A stretch of DNA of 8,638 nt from Desulfobulbus sp. (GTDB lineage Bacteria; Desulfobacterota; Desulfobulbia; Desulfobulbales; Desulfobulbaceae), in contig JAUVLX010000140.1 of NCBI GenBank assembly GCA_030600525.1, forward strand, positions 1 through 8,638. The letters run 5' to 3'. Positions 1-5,724 of the stretch are shown piece by piece (within the stretch, counting starts at the first letter, position 1; the number at the start of each line of letters is the position of its first letter). The position numbers were made by a program, and so were the translations under genes. The notes under the pieces are model-generated. The model saw only the letters and a program-made list of their open reading frames with translations. It had not been told where the DNA came from and did not search any database.

Positions 1-2
1 CG

Positions 3-167
3 TATATTGTGGCTCAAATGGACCCGCTGGCCCTAACTGAGCACTTTTGGGGGTTCTTCGGCAGGACCCCTTATACTCTGCTTTTTTTCAATACCTGGGA
101 AACGATGCAGCCCGTTGTTGATAGATTGAATGACCATCGGACACCTCTTATAGTGCATAGCAGCTGA
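3..167 (+). CDS. C-terminal fragment of an unidentified protein (5' end outside the window)
   Basis: The frame starting at base 3 stays open for 54 codons to a TGA at 165-167, while the other two plus frames stop within about 40 bases. The peptide has a protein-like composition with aromatic clusters (HFWGFFG, then LLFFNTWETM) and a polar end (VDRLNDHRTP). The window edge cuts off the start; the only internal ATG, at 18, has no convincing ribosome binding site, so I read it as the tail of a longer gene. I do not recognise the family and assign no function. No clear intrinsic terminator follows it before the convergent minus-strand genes. It could also be a chance open frame, since 54 codons is short. 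Confidence 0.45.
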   Translation, partial: YIVAQMDPLALTEHFWGFFGRTPYTLLFFNTWETMQPVVDRLNDHRTPLIVHSS

Positions 168-345
168 GTTGAGCCACCATATACTGCTAACTCACCAATA
201 TATCAATCCTGGGAGAGTCAAAAGAATATCGCTTCATAAGCTAAGGACTCTAAATGTGTTATCTCGTGTCTGTCTCAAAATGCGATTTTTAGCCTAAATA
301 CCATTAATGGACGGGGGTATTCCCTAGACGAGACCTTAACCGTGC

Positions 346-531
346 CTATAAACCGTAAAGTTGGATCGTGCCGAAAATATCATTTACCCCAAATACCAGT
401 CCCTCAGGTCCTGTGGAAAAAAGGAAAATGAAGACGATAAAAAGTGAAATAGCCATAACAAGAGTGTCAGACCCAGAAGATTTTCCATATCGTCTGTTTT
501 CATGTGTATTCTTGGTTTCTTTACTCTGCAT
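346..531 (-). CDS. possible small single-pass membrane protein
   Basis: This frame encodes about 61 residues from the ATG at 531. The N-terminal half is polar and charged (QSKETKNTHENRRYGK). One hydrophobic helix follows (about residues 26-40, VMAISLFIVFIFLF), then a short tail with GPEGLVFG. I chose the ATG at 531 because an AGGA sits about 7 bases upstream of it on the minus strand. In-frame alternatives are the ATG at 558 (weaker site) and a TTG at 603. It lies downstream of, and on the same strand as, the Spy-like gene, about 140 bases away across a hairpin. No family is recognised. Overlapping open frames on both strands and T-rich DNA, which favours hydrophobic translations, make this tentative. 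Confidence 0.35.
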   Translation of the reverse strand: MQSKETKNTHENRRYGKSSGSDTLVMAISLFIVFIFLFSTGPEGLVFGVNDIFGTIQLYGL

Positions 532-597
532 TGGTATTTCCTGTTGCGTGTATTGCATTGCCTGATATTTGTAAGTAACGATAAAATCATCTAAATA

Positions 598-663
598 GCA
601 CAACCTGTCATGACCAGGCAGGAGAGACGGATGGAAGGAAACCTGTGCTATGACAGGTTATGC
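598..663 (-). terminator. hairpin(s) downstream of the Spy-like gene, possible terminator
   Basis: Just past the minus-strand stop, the repeat AACCTGT occurs at 602-608 and 640-646, and its complement ACAGGTT at 653-659. The near pair (640-646 with 653-659) makes a 7-bp stem with a 6-base loop. The far pair (598-611 with 650-663) makes a 14-bp stem that pairs fully on the minus-strand transcript if one G-U is allowed, with a 38-base loop. The two foldings exclude each other. On the minus strand the short hairpin is followed only by a weak pyrimidine run (TTTCCTTCC), so termination is plausible but not certain. Confidence 0.4.
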
Positions 664-674
664 ATATCATTGAT

Positions 675-1151
675 CTAACGTTTTTTATCTTCAGCTAATC
701 TATGTGAGCTTTCAATTGCGACTTGTGTCAAATCTTGTGGTACCGGTAACGTAGCTAGCTTGTGTGCTGAAATCACCTTGTTCACTTTCTGCATCATCAT
801 TATTTGCTGAACCACAATATCCTCCATGGCCTTGGCAACAGGGTGAAACGTTTGACGAATTGCTGTTTCATCGGTATCTATTTTCAGGTTTTGGTTGAAG
901 AGCGCCTGCACCCTTGCAAGGTGTTCTTTGGAGACTATGAGTTTTTGATCAAAATCATTTCGGATATTTTCAATTTGAGTAATTTCCTCCGCACTTAGTT
1001 TATCCTCGACTCTTTCAATCTGGGGGGCTTGTTGAGAGTAGATTTCAGGCATGATACTGGTTGCCATACACTGTCCATTGATACAAAGTATGCTTGCAAT
1101 TCCAATGCAGTTCACTATCCCAACAGTATGTATCTTTTTTAATGTCAACAT
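675..1151 (-). CDS. Spy/CpxP-like periplasmic protein (LTXXQ / heavy-metal-sensor type)
   Basis: This 158-residue protein has an N-terminal export signal: basic residues (LKKIH) and a hydrophobic stretch up to about residue 30, with likely signal peptidase I cleavage near CMA-TS. The mature part is almost wholly helical and amphipathic. It carries LSAEEITQIENIRNDFDQ (about residues 53-70), which resembles the LTxxQ-type helix of Spy, CpxP and ZraP, and then a second long helix with a methionine run (QQIMMMQKV) and a histidine (SAHKL). Members of that group are periplasmic chaperones or metal-responsive modulators of envelope stress. The family call is from pattern, and the exact role and metal are unknown. 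An AGGAG at 1157-1161 fixes the start. It stands alone, divergent from the permease gene about 980 bases away. No partner sensor kinase is in the window. Confidence 0.7.
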   Translation of the reverse strand: MLTLKKIHTVGIVNCIGIASILCINGQCMATSIMPEIYSQQAPQIERVEDKLSAEEITQIENIRNDFDQKLIVSKEHLARVQALFNQNLKIDTDETAIRQTFHPVAKAMEDIVVQQIMMMQKVNKVISAHKLATLPVPQDLTQVAIESSHRLAEDKKR

Positions 1152-1156
1152 GAGAA

Positions 1157-1161
1157 CTCCT
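1157..1161 (-). promoter_or_regulatory. ribosome binding site of the Spy-like gene
   Basis: On the minus strand AGGAG lies 5 bases before the ATG at 1151, which supports that start over any downstream alternative. Confidence 0.65.
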
Positions 1162-1530
1162 GTTAATTATGGCAGAAGGTTCATTGCTTTTTTTTATGCA
1201 CAAAGTAATGAAACCACCTGTCTGCTCACTTTGAAAATCATCCTATCAGTACAGCCAACTGTATGCTGGATATCCTGAAAGTAGCGATTGCGATGCCTTT
1301 GCTTTATTCTTTGACAGAGAATATCCTGCAAATACGCAAATAATATGGACCAAATGAGGAAAAATCTAAAAGTTGGCTATACCTGTGCAGATGGCTGGTG
1401 TTGGATATTGATTTATGTGACAGGTTTTACAGACGAGTTAAAGAGGGGCCGAAGGTAAACAAAAAAACTCAGAGAGCACTTGAACGCTCCCGAGCCAGCA
1501 ATCAATAGTATGGTATTATGAGCAAAATTA

Positions 1531-1555
1531 TTTTCACACCCGAAAGATGTGAAAA
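1531..1555. repeat. perfect 8-bp inverted repeat (TTTTCACA / TGTGAAAA)
   Basis: TTTTCACA at 1531-1538 and TGTGAAAA at 1548-1555 flank the 9-base loop CCCGAAAGA. Neither strand has a proper T tract right after the stem, so it is not a standard terminator. It could be a protein-binding dyad or an RNA hairpin. The half-sites face the wrong way for a CRP box (TGTGA...TCACA). Confidence 0.4.
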
Positions 1556-2129
1556 AGATGGGTTGACCGAGAATCTTCACTGACAACAATGCAGAGAGTA
1601 CAATTTTTTAAAATCACTTTTCCATTCGTACCGATAAGGAAAAAATGGTCGAGCAGGAGGTGTTACAATCATTCATCCTCATTTATCGATGGGTGCCTTC
1701 AGTACGTAATGTCCAGTTTGTGTTTTGGAGTATTATTGGTAGCAGTAGGCATATTTTTGCTCTTTGCGGAATGGTTGTTGACTGGCCAAAAGAAAAAAGG
1801 TATCTGCCAGGGGGCTCTGTTTTAGGCACATTGGTGATTGGTCACCCGCAATATAATTATCACCCATTCTACTCCGTAAAGAAACTCGTATCGTTTGGCG
1901 TTAGCCTAATGGATCTCAGTCTCAGCGGTGTCCGGTCGAATTTCTCATGGTTGTAGAGTGTTGTTGGCTCTTGTTTATATAATCACGTGATAGATGTGTA
2001 TTTGATTTTCTAGATTCTCTTTACTTGGCTGGATCAACACGAATTTCACACTTCATAGGTTGACGCGACACTAGCCCCCAATGCAATCTATTTATTACGA
2101 CTTGCTGATGGTCTGTCAGGATTTTTTGT

Positions 2130-3386
2130 ATGAATAAAAATATCGGCTGGATAGTCTTTGGCACTCTTCTTTTTTACCTGTTGAGTGTACCTGTTTCCTT
2201 TTTACTGCCATTACCAACACTACTTGCTTGGTTAGTACCGCTCCTGACCTGGAAGAACCTTGCGAAAAATGCTCGTCACCAAGCCTCGCTGCTTGTCGTC
2301 ATTGGACTTATTGCACTTGTATTCTCCGCCTGTCAGGGGGTATTTCTTGGCTGGAAAGATATTTTTGCAATCAACCTTCCCTTGCTGGCGATGTTTGTTG
2401 CTGTATCCTTTCTCACCTTGACCAATCCTGCGACTGAGGATCCGTACTTGCCGGAAGGGAAGGGTGCCGTTGTATCAACAGCAGTTGGGACACACCTTCT
2501 CGGAGCAGTAATTAATCTATCTGTCCTTTTTGTTTTTGGAGATCGACTGAAAAGAAACGGAGTACTGAGCAAAGAGCAGTTGATTGTTTTGGGGCGTTCT
2601 TTTACAGCGGCGGCCTGGTGGTCCCCTTTTTTTGTTGCAACCGGTGTTGCACTCACATATGCACCTGAAATGCAGTGGAAAGAGACATTGGTTCCAGGCG
2701 GTATAATGAGCATCATTGGTATTTGTTATACCATTGCCGAGGTTTGTTTTTTCAGAAAAAACAGGTTTTCAGGTTACCCCTTGAAAAAAGAGAGTCTTGC
2801 TGTGCCTCTCTTTCTTGCGGCCATTGTAATCCTTGTTCATTACCAATGGCATCAAGTCAGCGTGCTCCTCCTCATCTGTATACTTGCTCCTCTAGGCACC
2901 GTTGTTTTTATGAAAGGCAGGCCGCGAATAAAAACAATACGTGATTTTATTGAGAACAAAATATCATCGGTCAGTAGTCCTTTTGCCTTGTTTCTTGCTG
3001 CAGGAGTATTTTCTTCCGGGATCAAGTCAATAACCCACGTGTATCCAGGGTTATTTAGCTTTAATAATATGAATTTGAGCCCAATGCTTTTTGCAATACT
3101 TGCCGGTATCATGATCATTGTTGGAATTTTCGGTGTTCATCCGGTTGTAAGTATAGCCGTCGTCAGCCCGTTACTACTTCCACTTAATCCTGATCATTCC
3201 CAACTCGGTTTTCTTTTTCTTACCAGCTGGGCTGTTTCTACTTGCAGCAGCCCACTCTCAGGGGTGGGACTGGTCATGGTCAGTCGATTTAACGCCCCAC
3301 CAAAGGTAATAATAAAAGATAACTTCCTTTATGCGATTGTGATGTGGGCAATTGCCACGCAAATGAACGTTATCTTTTTTTGTTGA
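2130..3386 (+). CDS. polytopic membrane permease, ion-transporter (SLC13/DctM-like) type, substrate unknown
   Basis: This 418-residue protein is very hydrophobic, with about 11-13 predicted membrane segments (for example about 5-27, 52-70, 79-97, 154-176, 283-299, 318-336, 360-384 and 398-416) and short polar loops. Two internally similar halves are suggested by a serine/proline hairpin-like element in each: AAWWSPFF at 161-168 and STCSSPLSG at 370-378, the latter following GVHPVVSIAVVSPLLLP (335-351). Such paired re-entrant-loop motifs are typical of the ion-transporter superfamily (SLC13, DctM, CitM and relatives), which moves organic or inorganic anions using ion gradients. The superfamily assignment is inference from pattern. 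The start is supported by an AGGA 8 bases upstream. The downstream gene lies 141 bases away on the same strand with no clear terminator between, so co-transcription is possible. A role in uptake or efflux of an anion is only a guess. Confidence 0.65.
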   Translation: MNKNIGWIVFGTLLFYLLSVPVSFLLPLPTLLAWLVPLLTWKNLAKNARHQASLLVVIGLIALVFSACQGVFLGWKDIFAINLPLLAMFVAVSFLTLTNPATEDPYLPEGKGAVVSTAVGTHLLGAVINLSVLFVFGDRLKRNGVLSKEQLIVLGRSFTAAAWWSPFFVATGVALTYAPEMQWKETLVPGGIMSIIGICYTIAEVCFFRKNRFSGYPLKKESLAVPLFLAAIVILVHYQWHQVSVLLLICILAPLGTVVFMKGRPRIKTIRDFIENKISSVSSPFALFLAAGVFSSGIKSITHVYPGLFSFNNMNLSPMLFAILAGIMIIVGIFGVHPVVSIAVVSPLLLPLNPDHSQLGFLFLTSWAVSTCSSPLSGVGLVMVSRFNAPPKVIIKDNFLYAIVMWAIATQMNVIFFC

Positions 3387-3527
3387 CTGACATGAGCATA
3401 ATAAGAATGTTTGGTTGTTAAAAAAAACGACACAACTTCAGTTCAATAAAAGAGGCTCTGGCAAAGGTTGGATGCTTGATCGATTACCAGAGGTTCAACA
3501 AACAAATAAAAACATAAGGTATTTGTC

Positions 3528-5069
3528 ATGTCCTATTCACCTTCATTAAGTTCAGGGTATACTTTTGCTAAAAATCGAAGTTTATTTATATCCCCTCAAT
3601 CAGGTATGTGCTCTTTTTGTACAGAAGATTGCGCAGGTACATGTGAATTGGCCCAAGCAGCCGTGTTGGGTGCGCAAACTGTCTACCCTATGACCACCGG
3701 AAACAATCAGATTGCATCGGAAAAAGACTATCCGTTGGATTTTTCGCACTTCAACATCAACGGACGAGTGTTCGGCGCCCATGGAGCAGGTGAGAGTAGT
3801 GAAGAGGCGACTATTTTTAATGTGAACCTTGAGCGCACCTACGGAACCGTTCATCCCATTAAAATGACCATGCCCGTCATACTTCCAGCCTTGATCAAGC
3901 TCAACTGGCAGGATTATTTTGCGGGGGCCGCCATGGCAGGGGTGACCTGTATCATCGGGGAGGATGCAAGGAATAACGAACCGAATTTACAGATCAAAAA
4001 CGGACAGATAACTGATTTCCCATTACTAGGAAAAGCCCTAGATTGCTTTCGTCAATATGGTCGAGGATACGGCCAGATCGTCTTGCAATGTAATATGGAT
4101 GACGATCTGGTTGGGGTGCCAAAAATTGCTCTTCAACGATATGGCGCAGAAGCCATTGAGATAAAGTTCGGCCAGGCTGCCAAGGGAACCCAGCCAGTTA
4201 AACGGGTACAGGATATCGAAACAGCCATCAAGAGGCAACAACTTGGGGATCTTGTACACCCCGACCCACAAGATCCTGTCATTCAGAAAGCGTATAATGA
4301 CGGAGTTTGTCCTAATTTTCATACCTATGGCAGGCTTCCGTTGTGGACAGAGGAATCCCTTATTGCACATATTGACAAGTTAAGAGAGTGGGGTGCTAAA
4401 AATATCTACTTTAAAATGGCTGGGTATGACAGAGCTGATATCGAACGAGTGCTTCGCCTCGCCTGTCTGGCCCAGGTAGATATGATAACTTTTGATGGAG
4501 CGGGAGGCGGATCCGGATACAGCCCGTCGAAGATGATGAATGAATGGTCTTTGCCAACGGTGTGTCTGGAAGATGTGGTGGTCCGTCTTTGTACGCAGCT
4601 CAAAAGAGAAGGTGCAACTTTACCGGCTATTGTCATGACCGGTGGTTTCGCAAGTGAAGATCACGTGTTCAAGGGCCTTGCCTATGGTGATGGCTATGTG
4701 CAAGCTATTGGATTATGCCGTGCATCAATGGCTGCGGCCATGACCGGCAAAAAAATCGGAGAGCAGATAAAAAGCGGTAATGTTCCTCCTGGTTTTAAAG
4801 CATACGGATCAACCATTGAGGAAATATTTGCCGATCTTCCTGATCTGCGTGCTCTTTATGGTACGGAGGCAAATGCATTTTCGACAGGAGCAATCGGCGT
4901 TTTTTCTTATCTTAATAAGATAGCATTTGGATTAAAGCATTTTGCAGCGTTGAATCGTAAGTTTAATCTGGACCTTGTTGACAAAAGCGATCTTATTCCC
5001 CTCACCACAGAGGCCAGAGCACTTATGAAAAATGAGTGGTTCGTGCCAGCAATAGGATCAGCCGCGTAA
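3528..5069 (+). CDS. stand-alone glutamate-synthase-like FMN/Fe-S oxidoreductase
   Basis: This 513-residue protein resembles the FMN-binding (alpha/beta barrel) domain of the glutamate synthase large subunit and lacks the N-terminal glutaminase and C-terminal beta-helix domains. Barrel motifs visible are EIKFGQAAKGTQP (211-223, matching the VEIKxxQGAKPG region), ITFDGAGGGSGYSP (320-333, in place of the usual HDGGTGASP loop) and VMTGGF (369-374). The N-terminus carries a cluster C28-x2-C31-x3-C35-x3-C39 that could hold an Fe-S cluster. The C-x5-C-x4-C motif that holds the [3Fe-4S] centre in GltB is not seen after the barrel, where only C397 of GLCRAS remains. Proteins of this kind are usually annotated as FMN-binding glutamate synthase family and their reaction is mostly unproven; with no glutaminase domain, ordinary GOGAT activity is unlikely alone. 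An AAGG precedes the ATG by 8 bases. The permease gene lies upstream and the palindromic element begins 15 bases after the stop. Confidence 0.8.
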   Translation: MSYSPSLSSGYTFAKNRSLFISPQSGMCSFCTEDCAGTCELAQAAVLGAQTVYPMTTGNNQIASEKDYPLDFSHFNINGRVFGAHGAGESSEEATIFNVNLERTYGTVHPIKMTMPVILPALIKLNWQDYFAGAAMAGVTCIIGEDARNNEPNLQIKNGQITDFPLLGKALDCFRQYGRGYGQIVLQCNMDDDLVGVPKIALQRYGAEAIEIKFGQAAKGTQPVKRVQDIETAIKRQQLGDLVHPDPQDPVIQKAYNDGVCPNFHTYGRLPLWTEESLIAHIDKLREWGAKNIYFKMAGYDRADIERVLRLACLAQVDMITFDGAGGGSGYSPSKMMNEWSLPTVCLEDVVVRLCTQLKREGATLPAIVMTGGFASEDHVFKGLAYGDGYVQAIGLCRASMAAAMTGKKIGEQIKSGNVPPGFKAYGSTIEEIFADLPDLRALYGTEANAFSTGAIGVFSYLNKIAFGLKHFAALNRKFNLDLVDKSDLIPLTTEARALMKNEWFVPAIGSAA

Positions 5070-5083
5070 TCCGTACAGGAGTA

Positions 5084-5264
5084 AGGAGCTGTCCGTAAAT
5101 AAGTTGGACAATATCGCGCTCATATTTAGGTTAGATTTGGATGATCTAATTGAACAAAGCCGCAGGCGTAGTTGCGCTACGTTGAGGACTTTGTGATTGA
5201 AGATCAGCCAAAGATGACCTGAAGATGCGATGCGAGATGTTCAAGTTATTTCAGGACAACTCCT
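5084..5264. mobile_element. MITE-like / long palindromic repeat element
   Basis: The 181 bases form one imperfect palindrome centred on base 5174. The outer arms (AGGAGCTGTCC... and ...GGACAACTCCT) pair at about 23 of the first 27 positions. The register is kept inward: AGGT 5128-5131 with ACCT 5217-5220, TTTGG 5136-5140 with CCAAA 5208-5212, TGATCT 5142-5147 with AGATCA 5201-5206, ACAAAG 5154-5159 with CTTTGT 5189-5194, and CGTAG 5167-5171 with CTACG 5177-5181. It has no coding capacity. This fits a non-autonomous miniature inverted-repeat element or a large repetitive palindromic unit. TAAG occurs at both edges (5082-5085 and 5264-5267) and could be a short target duplication, but it overlaps the inverted repeat and is ambiguous. 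It may also terminate or stabilise the upstream mRNA. Confidence 0.7.
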
Positions 5265-5315
5265 AAGCAAAAACTTCCAAAATGTAAGGCCTGACACCCT
5301 TTGTCCCGATTATTG

Positions 5316-5339
5316 GGCCACGACGTCCTCAATGTGGCC
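5316..5339. repeat. GC-rich inverted repeat in the intergenic region
   Basis: GGCCAC and GTGGCC form a perfect 6-bp stem with a 12-base loop, extendable by one G-U pair. It has no T tract. It lies 27 bases ahead of the strong terminator, so the two hairpins could belong to one RNA. Confidence 0.35.
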
Positions 5340-5365
5340 TTGATGCTATCCTCATGATTCCATTT

Positions 5366-5417
5366 ACCTACACTTCTCTCATACAGAGAAAGAGGAGTGT
5401 AGGTTTTCTTATTTTTT
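5366..5417 (+). terminator. strong Rho-independent terminator
   Basis: A 14-bp stem (5366-5379 with 5391-5404, one G-U pair) encloses an 11-base loop and is followed by a T-rich tail (TTTTCTTATTTTTT). There is no T tract on the other strand, so it acts on plus-strand transcripts. The nearest plus-strand stop codon is about 300 bases upstream, beyond the palindromic element. Confidence 0.8.
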
Positions 5418-5577
5418 CCAATGCTCTTTTGCAATATTGCTTCTGCTGCAAAAAGATAACAGCTCTTTCGTTAAGCCTGTATCACAAGTTTTCGTGTCAT
5501 TGGCCGGAAAGGTTGCGGCTGCAAGATAATATCCCGGTACAAGTGTCTCTTGTTGTCTCCACGTAGCGTTAGAGCTA

Positions 5578-5600
5578 ATTAATTTGTTCGACAAATTAAT
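5578..5600. promoter_or_regulatory. perfect AT-rich dyad, candidate operator for the sulfatase gene
   Basis: ATTAATTTGT and ACAAATTAAT, a perfect 10-bp inverted repeat, flank TCG. Its right half overlaps the proposed -35 hexamer. The symmetry and position suggest a repressor or dimeric regulator site. It is too AT-rich, and lacks a T tract, for a standard terminator. The regulator is unknown and no regulator gene is in the window. Confidence 0.45.
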
Positions 5601-5616
5601 GATATAGGCATACTAT
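5588..5616 (+). promoter_or_regulatory. candidate sigma70 promoter of the sulfatase gene
   Basis: TCGACA (5588-5593, 5/6 match to TTGACA) and TACTAT (5611-5616, 4/6 match to TATAAT) are 17 bases apart. Transcription would start near 5623, leaving a leader of about 100 bases. That leader holds a small GGGC/GCCC hairpin around a TATATATAT loop (near 5629-5645). The assignment rests on pattern only. Confidence 0.4.
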
Positions 5617-5712
5617 GTTTACTGAGAGGGGCTATATATATGCCCTTTGTTTTGGTTGTAAGTGAGAGTCAGTTTTGGTTCGTAAACATCTACATTCACT
5701 AATTTCTTTTAA

Positions 5713-5719
5713 AAGGAGG
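5713..5719 (+). promoter_or_regulatory. strong ribosome binding site of the sulfatase gene
   Basis: AAGGAGG lies 5 bases before the ATG at 5725, close to the ideal anti-16S match, and fixes the start. It suggests efficient translation. Confidence 0.8.
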
Positions 5720-5724
5720 AAAAA

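Larger units (their letters stand above)
1152..2129. other. 978-bp region without a supported gene
   Basis: This long gap lies between the divergent Spy-like and permease genes. Plus-strand open frames at 1589-1825 and 1645-1956 overlap each other in different frames, lack well-placed ribosome binding sites, and match nothing I know. The end of the first (38 residues from the ATG at 1709) would form one hydrophobic helix followed by GQKKK, a small-membrane-protein look, but T-rich DNA gives such peptides by chance. An AGGAGGT at 1655-1661 is not followed by a normal start codon. Hairpins include 1531-1555 and an imperfect one near 1469-1493. A weak TTGACG with no good -10 partner lies about 70 bases before the permease gene. 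The region may be regulatory, or decayed coding sequence. Confidence 0.4.
5070..5724. other. 655-bp intergenic region with a palindromic element, a terminator and the sulfatase promoter
   Basis: No protein gene is supported here. Open frames of 61-70 codons on both strands overlap one another and the hairpins, and lack ribosome binding sites. The structured items are listed separately: the 181-bp palindrome, a 6-bp GC-rich hairpin (GGCCAC at 5316-5321 with GTGGCC at 5334-5339), an intrinsic terminator, an AT-rich dyad overlapping a promoter, and the sulfatase ribosome binding site. A further GC-rich stretch around 5501-5540 shows no clear function. Confidence 0.6.

Noticed and set aside
301..310. 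CCATTAATGG perfect 10-bp palindrome
   Set aside because: It is short enough to occur by chance and is not linked to a promoter or gene start.
1445..1495. GCCGAAGG followed by AAAC and ACTCAGAGAGC, resembling parts of a glycine riboswitch
   Set aside because: Only short common fragments match, the rest of the aptamer is absent, and no glycine-related gene lies directly downstream.
1589..1956. Two overlapping plus-strand open frames of 78 and 103 codons
   Set aside because: They overlap in different frames, lack good ribosome binding sites and resemble no family. Hydrophobic stretches are expected from T-rich DNA.
2059..2100. TTGACG as a -35 box for the permease gene
   Set aside because: No acceptable -10 hexamer lies 16-18 bases downstream, so it is mentioned only within the gap description.
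2333..2716. 127-codon minus-strand frame inside the permease gene
   Set aside because: It is a shadow of the well-supported plus-strand membrane protein, whose motifs and start site are coherent.
3456..3492. CTCTGG / CCAGAG inverted repeat between the permease and oxidoreductase genes
   Set aside because: A 6-bp stem with a 25-base loop and no T tract is too weak to call a terminator or operator.
4038..4370. 110-codon minus-strand frame inside the glutamate-synthase-like gene
   Set aside because: It is an antisense shadow of a recognised family protein, with no ribosome binding site or motif of its own.
5354..5594. Short open frames on both strands between the oxidoreductase and sulfatase genes
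   Set aside because: They run through a clear terminator stem or the AT-rich dyad, have no ribosome binding site and show no recognisable motif.
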